Assembly: GCA_036852015.1 (NCBI GenBank)
Contig: JAANDG010000007.1
Span: forward strand, 434,001-498,000
Length of the DNA stretch: 64,000 nucleotides
Origin: Pelodera strongyloides
Taxonomy: Eukaryota; Nematoda; Chromadorea; Rhabditida; Rhabditidae
Direction of reading: 5' to 3'
Both the position numbers and the translations under genes were made by a program. The notes beneath the pieces are model-generated. The model saw nothing but the letters and a program-made list of their open reading frames with translations. It had not been told where the DNA came from and searched no databases. Every line of letters begins with the position of its first letter. Positions within the stretch are counted from its first letter, which is position 1. Positions 12,601 to 25,830 of this stretch are shown here, piece by piece.

Positions 12601-15312
12601 GTGGCTGAATTGAGAGGTAGTACATAAGATAGTCAAACTGCGGGAAGAGAAAATTACAGCAAAGAGCTACAGTAAAAAGTTACAATTCAGTTGCAGTAAC
12701 CAGTAACCAGTCGCTATAAGCAGTCACAGTATCCAATTACAGTAACCAATTTAGAATCATCAGCTTTTATGATACCTGAGCAGGAAGCCGTAGCTGGTGC
12801 TCTCCATGTGCAAATCGGCAAGACTCTCCATACGAACAAGTGCCAGTTCTCTTAAAAGCGTCACACAAGGCAGTCTTGAAAGCCTCCTCCTTTCTGAAAC
12901 GGAGCATATGATAGTATCAACTCAATAAGACACATCAAAATCGTTATTCAACGCGAAGACAATGGCCGCGCAAGTTGGTGCGCCGCGTCAATCTCGCACA
13001 CTGCGTATCCACGTTTGCATCCAGTCGATCTCCCACCTCTTAAGTCTCTGTGCCTCTTCTCTCTCCTCATCCGTCATAGTGTCCCAAGACAGGCCGGGTC
13101 TCTTGAATGGTAGCGAACCGAACTGAAAATACAGTAAGCAGTCGATGTAATAGAGAGTTCAGTTACAGTAATCAACAGTCATCAATCAGTTACAGCTACT
13201 GTAACCGTGGCCCTAAGCACGGAGCCGCGACTAGGCTCCAAAGTCGACGGTAATCAAGTACCATATTAAAAACATATTCCACTCAATAATACACAAGTAA
13301 AACAAACAAATTCATCATCTCCCGGTGCCATCTTTCTGGGTGGAAAACGCCTCTGCAGTCCTGGACCCATTCCCATATCGGGCGAATCGCGAGTACCAGT
13401 CGAACCACGAGAACTTTGCTGAAACAATCCGTATTCAACTATTTTTTTAGGGAACAAGTCAAATCAAACGATACAACCAATAGGTAACCAAGTCGCCTAG
13501 TTCTTCATGCCGCGAACATTGCGGCGCACAGAAATATGGCGAGAACAGCATGCACACCAAACGCAGGCAAGAATGCCGCGGCGCACAAAGATAGTTACAT
13601 TAAATTCTTACTCACATATTCATGCTGGTCGTGCTCCGAGCGTGACTTGCGAACCATCCTCCTCCCAAAGCTGCCAGCCTCAATCGGCTCATCAGTGTCA
13701 AAATGAGAGGAGACAGACTCCTCCACATTCTGCTGCTCATCGTGCTGCTCATGCTGCTCATAGTGCTGCTGCTGGCCATGGTGCCCGTGATCGTACTGAT
13801 GCTGCTCCTGTGGCTGATACAACTGCTCCTGGGAGCGAAGGTGCATCTGCGACATGTAGTCGTGATGCTGATGTTGCGGGGCAGCTTGGAAGTACTCAGA
13901 ATGATGCATTCCTCCAATCAATTGCTGCGGTGCGGGATTGTGAGGCTGATAGCGCATTTGATCCTAAAGAAATGATTATCAGTGAAGAAGTTGCGGAAAA
14001 ATAGAGCACACTACAAAATATACATCACAATATTGTGCATACGATATTCTGATAAAGTGTGGAAAGAAGACTGAGAAGTTGACCATGAAATCAGACAACG
14101 ACGCAACCTCAGAAATAGTCTTATAGTTCGAGCCAGCCTAAGCGCGTCGACATCCTGAGCCGTCAGCATAGCCTAAGCCCGTAGGTCAGTCGACTAAAGC
14201 ACTTAGCTTACAGAAACAGAACACACTACAGTACACTAAGATAACGAAGAAAACAGAACAAGTACCGTACCATATGTTGTTGATAATCTTGCTCCACATA
14301 TTGATTGTCATGTTGTCTGACCGCCGTCTGTTGTTGATGTTCAATAGGACGAACCGGCGTCGGAAAGGAGGACCTCGGAGTGACCGAGAGATACGTCGCC
14401 ATTGACACCTGTGACATGGACCCGGGCTGAGCAGCTTGTGGAAGCACTGAAAGAGAAAAGAATAAGGCTAGGGCACTGTCGAAGCAATACATTTAAAATT
14501 GGGTACTGTACTGCATGATGTGTCACTGAAAACTCATCTAGAACACAACACACTTACGTCATAATCATTAGTTAAAGCGAATGTCAAGCCTGATTCACAG
14601 ATATTCTATAACACGCTGTCACAAACTACCGTAAGCTTTCTTACTTAAACAATTTCTCTCGCGCCCTCCTCTTTTTTTTTGCTTCTAGCTTTGTCCGCAC
14701 AGTCGTAGAATTCAAACGTCCCGTGGACAAAGGCTTAGCTTTGTCCGCAACGAAATACTGAAGGAGAACTTTAGAAAGTTTTTGTTTATTTTTATTTTCA
14801 CTTTCCTCACCTTCAAAGCATAGACCCAACATGAAAAACCGGACATTCCCTTTAGAGAAAAGGAGACAGAGAGAAGGAGGCGAACGAGGAAACTAGAGAA
14901 AAGCAGAAGCAGACAGGTTGTACTATTGATTAGCATCCACACCTTTCTTCACGATTCCTCCCGATTTTTGTGGATAACCCATGTCATCTTCTGAAAATAT
15001 CAAGAATTAGTCAGGTGAAATAAACAAGGAAATGGCAAGGAAAAAAGTGTGCGGCGATAACATGGCACACCTCTGGCGCACACTTCTTACAAGTATTCCG
15101 ACAGTAGCTGATCGCCGGGAAATAGAGGGTGGCAGTGGCAAATGGGAGCCACACGTTCGCCACTCCTTTGGCACAGCACTCTGCGCATTGACTATGCGCA
15201 GACAACGTAATTAATGAAAAACTAAACGAGCAAACCCACCATTCGGATTGGAGATCTGATAGACATTCGGGTAGCTTCCATAGTACATATTCTGCGTGTT
15301 GTTATACATCAT
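9608..15312 (-). CDS. Tandem CCCH (TTP-type) zinc-finger protein, 655 aa, 16 exons
   Basis: Exons: 15240-15312, 14943-14990, 14271-14446, 13616-13963, 13308-13418, 13037-13122, 12776-12893, 12494-12604, 12124-12242, 11778-11937, 11293-11477, 10800-10857, 10614-10702, 10202-10367, 9882-9949, 9608-9659. Phases agree throughout and the total is 656 codons including TAA. The start is the first of two ATGs, with an in-frame TAG 27 bases upstream. Residues ~43-235 are rich in Gln, His and Tyr. Two C-x8-C-x5-C-x3-H fingers follow: C291/C300/C306/H310 and C334/C343/C349/H353, the second preceded by KYKTQL as in TTP/TIS11 proteins. Such fingers bind AU- or U-rich mRNA 3' UTRs; nematodes use this fold in germline and embryo regulators (OMA, POS, MEX families). 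I cannot assign an orthologue. The acceptor of exon 9 reads TTTTGAG instead of CAG; an in-frame acceptor 18 bases further in is the alternative. Confidence 0.85.
11003..11139. mobile_element. MITE-like element in CCCH intron, second copy of the 770-917 family
   Basis: The ends CAGAGGCCGTATTCACCA and TGGTGAATACGGCC-type (seen as TTAGTGAATACGGCCTCTG) are inverted repeats. It sits in the intron between the exons at 11293-11477 and 10800-10857. The matching intron of the duplicate (6453-6594) lacks it, so it is an insertion in this copy. Flanking CGCACAAACAGCTGCACACA and CGTACAAACAGCTGCACACA may be a long target duplication or an older local repeat. Confidence 0.7.
11684..11765 (+). tRNA. tRNA-Leu(UAG)-like remnant (degenerate)
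   Basis: AGATGGCCGCGAGGTCTATC, GGCGCTGGATTTAGACGCC and GTGGGTTCGAATG correspond to the D arm, anticodon arm and T arm of a leucine tRNA with a UAG-type anticodon loop. The B box is mutated and there is a small insertion after the D loop. It occupies the same intron position as the remnant at 6978-7050, so it predates the duplication. Confidence 0.5.
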
Positions 15313-17811
15313 TGCGCGGTCGATTGATGTATACGTCTATATATTCGGGGACACTTCGGTTAGTTGTTAGAATCCTGAACATAATAGAATGAATACACAG
15401 AATCACCTCAATTTAATAATAATAATGAAATAATCCATAGAACGAAACATTTATGGTGCTGATTTTCATGCTACACTTTCATGGACTTGCTCAAATCTCA
15501 AATTACAGTTTTACGTCCTAACTAATCTGGGTTGAATATTAGAAGGTAGAAGTACAAGATAGAATATTAGAAGCCAGAAGCAAGTTCAAGGAAAGAATTC
15601 AAGAAAGAAACAAAAGTACTCGTCAAAAAACTACGAATGGAAGGAAGATAGTCGAAGATACCGACCACTACGCGTAGATCAAATACATGCAAAATGAGTC
15701 TTTCGATAAATGGCGCCAAATGCGAGAGGTCAACGGAAGACACCCCAGGGCATATCGACAAAATTGTACCATTAGGGACAATTGCACTCTCGCACAGAAC
15801 TTCGACCATTACCAATCACGTGATCATGTCATATTAAAGATCAACGATCGGGAAAGTGCTAAGATTCTTGTATTGCCAGGTATGTAAATACTTGCAGAAA
15901 CATTGCGAAAACAAATTATGATTTCAATAAGTTATTGGTAATGCGGACTTACAGTGTGAACTGTGAACTTACATGAAATCGTGGCTTGGTCATGTTTCTT
16001 CATAAATGGGTTCAGAGTAGATGAGGTCCTAGTGAGCCTCAGCTGAAAGTACACTTACCATTAGTTAAGTTAGTACAAGTACTATACGTGTTACAGTAGC
16101 CTGAGCTTAATGGGGTTTCCAAGTAACCCAAGAATTCGGTGTGATTTTGTCAATACTACCGTATTTCTGCACGAAACATGAATATATAATATGAAAAAGT
16201 AAAAAAATATTCTCGTGTAGTTCCAAAATACTGTAATTTTTCAGCATACTTGGAAACCACATAAAATTTCAGCTCGTACCATTTAGCTTGGGTTCCCGAG
16301 AACCTCCCTGTAGCCTCTTGAAAACTTCATATATCCCCCCATTGATTCCACTATATCTTATTTGATTTACCATGGTTTTTCTCTTCTTTTTCTTTCCACA
16401 TACAGTAATTGTCACCAATTACAAAATGCAATCATCGTCTAAATTGGAAAATAAATTATTACCGTTATCTGCATCAATTTCATAACTCATTCGAAACACC
16501 AAAAATGGTCGGCAATCTGGAAGACGAGAGAGAGAGAGAGAAAGATGGAGAGAGAACACAGAGAGAGAGAAAGTCAAAAAATTCCCAGGGTGACTTAAAA
16601 AGTCTCTTATCTGAATTTAACCATATTTCCAACACGCCATTCATATTTCACTGAATTTTCGCGTTGCACAAAATGCCGCAAATCAGTGTAGTCTGAACTT
16701 GAACTTCGAGGCCAAACAGTGTGTCTTCGTGTGTTTATCACTAGCTTTTTACTTCCGCCTTTCTTTCTCAAGATTTTCCTTATTCAAGCATTTATTCCTT
16801 AGACTCTCACTGTCGTATGATACATTCGTAAGCTCATTAGCTCTACAACGCGAACCTTTGGTTGTACGCCTACATCTCGTCGCGCACCTTGCCCAGTCTT
16901 CGCCAGGCTTGCGCCGCGTACCATCCGAGTTTTGTCAGTATAACCGTATGCCGCAGATAGTCGGTATTTGTCCGCCGCTCCACTCTGAGTTCTCATTGTC
17001 AGTTGGCAACGAAAAAAATTTCAACTGCCATTGAACAATTTACACTCCAACAAGATCTATCGGTCGCTTCGAATCAAGGAAAATTGTAATTATCATTTCT
17101 AATCAACAACCTTACCTGCAATTACTCTGAATTTTTCCTCACTTTCACATAATTTATAGACGCCATTCTCAACTATATCTGCTATTTTCCCCATGCCCAT
17201 TGTAAATTTCCCCCATCGTAAACATGTGCTTTTAGTGATAAAACAACTTTGAAAGTGAAAGGAATTTTTTCATTACAACCGGTACCACGCTATAACAAAT
17301 TTATAATTTCCTGGCCATTAAACGATAAAACGCCCACACTTACAGTAAACCCGCATTTTTTGTGGCAGTGGTCTATGATCTTTACTAATCACAAAAACCA
17401 TAATTTCGATCTACAATGGTGATTTTTTTTTAGAAAAACCACTCCTTGCTTGGTGCTTGCTCACTGTATTGTCAAGTTTTTCTGTATTTCTCTCGTTTTT
17501 CTATTATTACCATTCCTTTTATTTCCTCGATTACTTATGTACAGTTTTGTAGTAAAGATTTCTTACGCATCATTATTATTATATTTCTTTCATATGTGTT
17601 CATAAGTATAGATGGCATTGCCCTAACGTGTGACTTCACATTGTTTGTATCTGTATGTATACTGTAAGCAATTATCTGCCTATCAATCAAGTAGGTTTAC
17701 TTTGATATACCGTAATCAATTACCAAACTTACATAAATGTCATGGGCTCATCGTATCAAGTCACATAAATTTAGCACTGATAAATTTGCATAGGGTGACG
17801 GTATACATACG
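15313..17811. other. Intergenic region between divergent CCCH and saposin-like genes
   Basis: The CCCH gene is on the minus strand and the saposin-like gene on the plus strand, so this ~2.5 kb must hold both promoters. It is AT-rich with a GA-rich run at 16527-16575. I recognise no exon, RNA gene or defined promoter element. Confidence 0.5.
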
Positions 17812-19001
17812 ATGGTTCCTTCTTCCTTCCACTATGTGGCGTTGTTATTATTAATCGGGCATGGTTACGCTCAACTTACAGCAAGGGTAAGTTTTGTTAC
17901 AACGAGTGGACTAGATTAAAGATACTGTAACCGAAATTTTTTTTTTACTTATTTCAAATATAGTGCCGTGCCATGTTTTACGTTTACGCAATGGTACCTA
18001 TGACTTATTGATGTGATTTGCAAATATGCTGAAAATTTACCGTATTTTGAAACTACTCATATTTTTTAATTTTTCATAGCAGTTTCGTGTAGCAGAATAC
18101 ATGACAGAATCCCCGATTTTTGGGAGACTTGCAACCCCCATTACGGTTTATTCAAAGATATGTGCTCCTTTTATTCATTTAATTAAATATACGCAATATT
18201 CAGGACACAATTCTCTGTCAAGAGTGTGTGTATATCATCGAAGCTATCAAGACAGACCTCATCAATGGAGAAACCGATCTAGAAGTGGTACGGTAATACA
18301 AATGAATACGATGTTATTGTACGACATTTCCATATCCTATCTACTGTAACTGCGGTACTGTATTGGATCTACAGTCTATGCTTTGAGAATAGTTCCCTAC
18401 TCGAAAAGAGAAATGATCGATGTCGCCATATTTTTTCATTCTGTTATAGTCATAGTACTACGGTATCGCACATCGACATAATTATCTCTAATTACAGAAA
18501 GCAGAGGGCTACTGTATCCAGTTCCTGTCGCCTGGAATACTCGGAGATCTTTGTAAGGCGATAGTTAGGAAAGAATTCGATCAGGTAAGAAACTAATAAC
18601 AAACTATAAGCATACCTCTAACTCCCGTAGGTATACCCCAGTAGCACGCAAGACAACTCTTCCTCATTTTTCTTCCTGTCCCACTCCCATTGATTCCATT
18701 GCACTTATTCTCAAACTTCCCGAGGGAGGCTTGGGAGAATACACACTTCTTACGACATTGTAGGTTGTATACTTTGTGTCAGTGGAAGTTGCACCTACAA
18801 TATCAGGATAATCTTATTGTATAAAGGCGTATAGCTGTGTCGTGCTCCTTACGCACGAAACACTAAAGCAGCATGTTTGCACAGTGATACATCCAGTAAA
18901 TAAATGATAAATTGCAGATCATAAACGGGATCAAAAAAGGCTGGAGTCCGCAACAAATCTGCAAATTGAGCGAATTCTGCCTTGTCATGCCCGAGCATTG
19001 A
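17812..19001 (+). CDS. Secreted saposin-like (SapB / caenopore-type) protein, 109 aa
   Basis: Exons: 17812-17886, 18204-18287, 18498-18584, 18918-19001, all phase 0, with splice sites AGG|GTAAGT, TTCAG|GAC, GTG|GTACGG, TTACAG|AAA, CAG|GTAAGA and TTGCAG|ATC. Residues 1-20 are a signal peptide: short polar start, then VALLLLIGHGYA and a likely cut before QLTA. The rest is one saposin-B domain with the six expected cysteines: LCQEC at the first helix, EGYC and GDLC in the middle, and ICKLSEFC at the end. Nematode proteins of this size (SPP, caenopores) are gut antimicrobial pore formers or lipid binders. An AATAAA lies 14 bases after the stop. Intron 1 contains other open frames but none is needed. 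The exact function is inferred from the fold only. Confidence 0.82.
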
Positions 19002-20315
19002 GCTTGGCTCGTGTCAATAAACATTTATGCAAATTTTCCATCCACCATTTCCTCATTTACTATTCCGGGGCCCTTGAATTACAAAAAGCTTAGGACCAAT
19101 GTACCCAGTTCTCATACATCCCCTGGATCCAACTTTAGGAGCATAAAAAAATCATTTACAAAACAAAATTTCTACCAAAACTTTATTCATAAAAAGCACA
19201 GATTTTTAATATACTATATGCTGCACAAAACTCACAATTTCTACATATTTTCGGTAAAAAGGGGTAACATTCACTACAAAACTCCCCTGATAGATATAGA
19301 TACACTTGGAGAAACAACACAACAACTTCGCAACACAACTTATTCGGTGGTTTTTACAATTTCATTCATATTGTACTTCTCTTCGCCACCGAGTAAGACA
19401 CTAATACGTTCAAAGAGACGAGGGAGACATTGAAATTCGCCAAAATGTTCAATGAAAGATTACAAGTCCACGGTGCCTAACCTTACGCTAACTAAATGCG
19501 AATCTCGATAATCTCCATTCTATTAACACAACAAACAACAACACAATTCTACAGGAAATATAGAGGATAGAATACAATTCCATAAAACAACAAATACATA
19601 ATCGAGTTTCAGAAACACAAATAAACAACTACTTACAAGCAAACAGTCAGCGATCACGACGTTATGAGCTTTACATTCTTTGTTAAACCCTTCATGCTCG
19701 CTAACTATTCCCTTGGCAGAGGAGAGGTTATGCATGGAGTATGAATACAATACAAAACAACTAAATGGAGAGGGAAGAAAGAAAAATATATAGAATTTGT
19801 ATGGGCAGTCTATATTGTGAGAAGCGGGATTGCGGGATAAGCAACTAAGTACTTATCCAAAAACCAATAGAGACCATGAAGGTAACAAGTACTGTATACT
19901 TACTGTATAAGAGAACTATATTCAAATTTACGAAATGCACATACTATACTGCCAGTTAGATATTCACCAAAACAATTTAGAGCATAACGAGACCAAGCAA
20001 GAGAGAGAGAGAGATCAACAATAAGATAAGAAGAATCGAAAAAACTTCATCAACCGGCAGATTACTCATTCAAAACTGAATACTGTGGAATTATTAAGTT
20101 ATAAAAATGGAATTCATTAGTCAATTACACTTATTACGTAAATATTTAGAATAAAAAAAACTGCACGTTTGCAATAATGATCGAGAGTTTCACTCTCAAA
20201 TTTCAAAATATATAGTGCAAGCGAGCATCATATACCTTAACTCACAACTTGCCAATAATTGGGGCAGCTAAGAATGTCCCATGGTCGGGACTCATTCCAA
20301 AGTAGATGTGACATC
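19002..20315. other. Spacer between convergent saposin-like and lamin genes
   Basis: This holds both 3' ends, so mainly 3' UTR and AT-rich spacer. The AATAAA at about 19016 serves the saposin-like gene. A short GA run lies at 19999-20012. No further exon is recognised. Confidence 0.5.
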
Positions 20316-23300
20316 TTACATAATGGAGCATCTGTCCTGGGGATTCTCTCCCTCGAGCACGTCATCGCCTACAGCCACCATCCATGCCATGCGGTTTCCA
20401 GCGTCATCCTGAAAGGTTACGATAAAATACATCACAACGCAACAGTTGTCTGAAATACACGAGACACCACAATCATGTCAGCAAACGGCAACAACACATG
20501 CTAAAAACCCATAAACTACTAGTAGATTCTAGATACAATATACAAAAACCTACAGTAAGCACGGCTTCGGGATTAGCTCCAACTGGCCAGACCTGGCTCT
20601 TCATCACGAGATCGCTTGGGGGCTTGTGGGTGACACCGGCGTTCGATGACCAAACCTGGACAGAAACAAACATAAGAAACACGCTCAGACATAAAAACCA
20701 GAAACTCCCAACAATATTTTGCAGAGTGAAAAGCTATACGTGCCTAACTATGCGCTCAATTATCCCAGACAGAATGACGGAAAATAAAATAAGTAAAATC
20801 TCACGGTGACAGTGGTTCCGGCCTTGAAGTTCATCTTGTTGTGGAACTGGTATTTGACCTCCTCGTTGTTGGCGACAACTCTCAGCTGAAAGAAGTCAAA
20901 ATGTCAGTTAAAGTACCAAACATTTATGAAACAGCTTTTTTCAAAGGTGTAGCCAAGGACTTACATGGCTTCGCAAAAACAATAGTTTTCTAGGAAGAAC
21001 ACATAGAGAGTAAAATATAGAATAAAAAAAAACACCTCCCACATCCACCAATATGCACCCGGATGTTATACCGCTTAAAACACAGAGAATAAAAACACCA
21101 CCCCACCTGCCATCCTCCAATATGGACATCTTCGTTGGAGTCGTTCCTCAGCGTGACCGACTTGCCCTCCTCGTCTCCGCTGTCAATGGTGATCGGACCA
21201 TCCTGACCACTCTCGTACTGTAATAGAGCAATTGAGTTTACCGTGATCAAACCCCACACCCACAAAACCCACCTCTTGATAAATAACCTATGCACTAACC
21301 TTACGCAAATGGTTAAAATACATAAACTGTTTAGTATCTCAAATCTATACTCAATGCATCAGCCACGCCACCCCCCAAGCCAAAAAAAAGAATCAAAAGG
21401 TGAAAACTGACACGTCTGGTGATATGGGTGTAGTCGTACTCGTCTCCGGATGCCTGCACTCTTCTTCTCTTTGTGCCACGCTGGGCGGACGATGAGCCAG
21501 AGAAGGAGACCTGGTGCTGCGTGGTGGAGGTGTTCTGCGAATTGCCGGTCAAGTTTAGACGGGATTCCTGAAAGAATTGTAGATATTAGTGCGCTCAGTT
21601 AAATTTAAGAAACACAAGCACAAAACACGGAACTTCCATCTTATAATTAGTCCACGATTCCTAGTTAATTTACAAACACAAAAGCCAACCAGCATACCTA
21701 ATTAAATGTATGCAACAAAAATTAAGAGTGCATATTTTTTTTTACCTGACAACGAGTCCCATGATACCTATGAAAGTTGGAAACTACAAAAGTCAACTAT
21801 CATGCAATGTTATACCTCTCCCTCCAGGAGAACCTGGTAGGCCTTGAGCTCCGAGTCGAGCTGAATCTTGATGTCAATCAGGTCGTGGTACTCGGTCATC
21901 AGTCTCTGGATCTCCTGGTTCAGCTCGAAGATGCGGTCGTCCTGGAAGAAGATTACAATTTGTTTAGAACACAGTAATCGGTCACCAGTTGTTTTTCCGC
22001 ACCTCGTTATAAAAAGTATTGTAGATTTAGAATTAGAGATGCAAATCTTTTTCCGATAGTTTCAAGCAAATAAAACCTACCTTGTTAGCCAGCTTCTCAC
22101 GAAGTTCGTTACGCAGACGGTCGATTTCAGCCTCCAATCCAGACATCTAAAACACAGAATAAGTAAAACATACATTTATACAAATAATTAAACTAATTAG
22201 AAGGAAAGGAACAAGTAATTTCTTTCATTCTGAATTCCGAACAATTTCGTAATAAACATTTTACGATAGAGGTTTTTAAAGGATAGCTTAGGTGGTCTGC
22301 CCTTTTCAGCTTTTCCAGGGACTAGTTTATGAAACACAGAAACACTTTCTCCTTATTAAATTAATTTTACGCATGATATATATATATATACACACACATA
22401 CATATACAAACAAAGTAAACAAGGATACCTTGCGTCTCATGCCTTCAAGCTCAGACTCTGCGGCTCCTTCAGTGGACTCCAACTCCTGACAGCGCACGCG
22501 GAGTCTGGAGCACTCGTCGCGGAAACGCTCAGCCATCTCGCGGGCGTCGTTCAGCTAGGAGTAAAAAATGTTTAATTGAAAAATGAATTTAGAATTTACC
22601 TAGATGAGTCGACGTCGACAATAATATTAGAGGATGAGACTAGCTGTATTATTCATTTTAAAACAATGAATACATAACAAAAACCATCAGGCGAGCACAC
22701 AGAACGGCTTAACGAAAAAAAAGTTACCTTGTTCTTGAACGACTCCTCGAAGTTGTTACGGTTCTGTGCCAGCTGGTCAGCAAAATCGGCACGCATCTCA
22801 TTCAGGCGCTCCTGAAACGGCATAAATCCGTATATTCAATTTTAGTACATTTCCAGCACAAAGCAATAAAATAAGCACATTCCCATCAGCAGGATCATTC
22901 TATTATTCCTCACGGCGCATGGGGCACGAAACGTAAACTCTTAAACCAAAACAAAACATAAAGCAAAGATATAATGTCGTCTGGAACTCGCCGCCTAACG
23001 AACAGGACCAAGTCATAAGTCATAAGCTGTGAACAATGTATTGAACTACCCTTGAATAAAGGAGCACGCTCTTGTGGCGTAAAAGATTTATTTATTTCAT
23101 TTTATATAAGAAACTCACATTCATAACATTCTCGTACTCGCTCTCCAGTTGCTTGGTCATTGCGGTCATGTCAACTTGACGCTTGCGGCGTGTGTCATCC
23201 AGTTGCTGAAATATAATAACATGAATAACTACTCCAGCCAAAACCAAGTATAGCATGCGGTAAAGGGGACATTGTAAAACAACTTAAACAAGGTAAGTCA

Positions 23301-25830
23301 GAAAAGACTAGTATTACTTTTCCATCCCACACCTGTCTATGGTTAGCTCTCTCAAAGTCCAGGTCTTCCTGAGCAGTCTTGGCCTTATTCTGAGCCTCGG
23401 CGCGGAGCAGGCTCTCGTCTTCCAGGGCATGTTGAAGTCCGGTGACTTGTTTACGAAGGCGATCAAGTTCCTTGTGAAGTTCCTGAAAGTAGAACGATAA
23501 TATTTTGAGAATACAAGTTCCGAGCCTGATACTGAAATACAAAGACGAGAGTAGGGGAATATACGCAAAGCTTTGCTGATATGGATATATATTAATGCTG
23601 ATGTGAACAAAATCAATTCCTCACAGCGTTCTCGCCCTCCACATTCTTCAGTTTATTCTCCAGCGAGTTGACGCGAGCCTGGAAGTTGTCAACAAGGCTC
23701 TCCGCCTGCATGCGAGCCTGGTCGGAGGCCTTCAGATCACGCTCAAGGCGCGCCACACGGCTGAACAGATTCTGAAAGAAACATAATGATAAGGCATGTT
23801 TTCCATAGTAAATAAAGATTTTGGTTGGATGTTAAACTTTGGTACGCGCACCCGGTCTAAGTTGAACGACTAATCGACCCGCACCAACAATAAAAATGCG
23901 TTCTAGAGGAGCTGACTCAGCACCACCACAAAGTAAAACCCTGACGAGTAATTAACAAACCTCATAGTTGGTGACAGCGGTATCACGCTCTATTTCCAGT
24001 TTGGCCACTTGTGCTGTCTTGGCGTCCAGGAGCATACGCAGACGATCCTGAAAAAAGGAGTAAATGGTATCGTCTTCACAACCTGGAGCACACTAACATA
24101 CACAATTATACGCCACATATCACACGTAAACTTAGCATAGAGCTGCCAGCACACTTAGGCACCGCAACTATCATATACCAACAAGATAGGTACCTACGAA
24201 GTTACCATACATCAGCAAGGCGACCTGGCCTGGCGACCGTATTAACAAACATCTCAAACAAAATAAAAATAATCAAACCCATACCTTCTCGGCTTCATAT
24301 CTCTCCTGGAGGTTGCTCTTCTCCTTCTTTTCCACAACTTCAATGTCTCTGATTTGGACGATCAGACGGTTGTTTTCCTGTTCCAATTGACGGACACGCT
24401 GCAAACAAGTAGTAAATAAATATACAGAAGAAACCCAAATATTCTCCAAAGTCCCAAGTCCCAAAACCCAGGGAAATCCAAAGTCACGCACTAAGCTGAC
24501 TATACCTTTCCAAAACTTTATTCCGATACCGTATTACGTGTTACTAGGCTAAATATGTTTTCAATTTATACGCACGTATATTTTTTCCACGTATATTCAA
24601 TCAAAATCCCTGTCACAACCCAAAATTCCATCAAATTCACTGGCAATCAATGCCCGGCAAACACTTTCCAAATGGCAACAATAAACGTTTTCCCCTCTTT
24701 GTTGCCGCTTATCAATTCCAGGCTCCGGAAGTAAAAAGAGCATTTTGTGGAGGCTTTTCCCAGATTGCATATGCGGGACAAATCTTTTCTTTTCTACACG
24801 CGTTAAGCTAAACAAACATCTTCAATTGGGGCAAACATTTTGAAAACCAATCTTGCAATTATTACGAACCAAAAGGTGAAATTTAACACTGAAGACACTA
24901 GACACTTGTTTGACTTTCTCTGCTACGTTAAGAGAGAGAGAGAAATATTTATATTCCCACAAGAACGAGTTGACTAGAATCTTTTGAAGTATTTGAAAAG
25001 ATTGGAATTTTCTCAATACTCACTTAAAATACGCACCATAGCACTAACAAATCATGATCATAATCAATCAAACGAGACAAGATGACTGATTAGTGACAGA
25101 CGTGAGAGCAAAGCCCCCCTACTACCACATACTGAGATTAAGGTCATAGAGCATGTGCAAAGTTTTAGATTACACTTTACCCATCTATAATACACAGTTG
25201 CAATTAAAAGTTGTCTAATCTCAGCATCACGCTTAGTTTCTACATTTCCGTGTCTACCTAAATTGCAAGTGCAAAACCACGAACCGACATTACACAAACA
25301 CTCTCTCTAGTCAAAAAGAAACGGAATTTCAAGGTCAATGTGGACAAATTAAAAAAATATTCCCGGAACAATTTAGAAAGCAAAACAGGCAGAACTTAAA
25401 TTCCATAAAAAAAATAAGAAATCAAACCAACGTCAATGTATTGAGCCAAGCGAGAGTTGAGACTTCCGAGGAACTCCTTCTCTCCCTGGCGGGTCAACTG
25501 CGACGAGTTTCTGAACAAGCAAATTATACTTACAAACAAATACACGAAAATTCTGTGAAACAACTATTGAATTCCCTGTTAACTAAAAATTGGCTCTTAT
25601 CTGCAATAAAATTAGCAAGAACCAAGAACAAATTATGCCTACCAACACTACTACCACTACCAGTGTACCAGTACTAGAAAGAGGTACATTCATATTTTTG
25701 ACACAACAACTAGCAACTGAACACGAACAACTAGCAACTAGTACTTTTCGCAACATTTTCTAGGGACTTACAGAGGACTCTCGGATCCACTCTTGTAAGA
25801 GGAGGAACGTTTCGAAGCACCAGGTGTCAT
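20316..25830 (-). CDS. lmn-1: Nuclear lamin, short-head isoform, 555 aa, 16 exons
   Basis: Exons: 25772-25830, 25432-25510, 24285-24398, 23961-24047, 23625-23771, 23333-23482, 23119-23205, 22728-22811, 22429-22554, 22081-22146, 21816-21941, 21412-21567, 21107-21217, 20805-20885, 20554-20655, 20316-20408. Phases agree. The head is short and Ser-rich. The rod begins around SRLAQYIDRVRQLEQENNRL; the RDIEVVEKKEKSNL segment is the nematode form. The rod ends at IDIKIQLDSELKAY and LLEGEE (about residue 375). The tail has a nuclear localisation signal KRRR near residue 408, a lamin Ig-fold (VHIGGWQ, YQFHNK, GTTVTVW) and a C-terminal CaaX box CSIM for farnesylation. Lamins assemble the filament meshwork under the inner nuclear membrane; C. 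elegans has one lamin gene, lmn-1. The gene is complete. Exons 2-16 are shared with a second 5' end (next entry). Confidence 0.93.

Noticed and set aside
13507..14004. 165-residue plus-strand frame
   Set aside because: It is the antisense shadow of the Gln/His-rich exon 13616-13963 of the CCCH gene.
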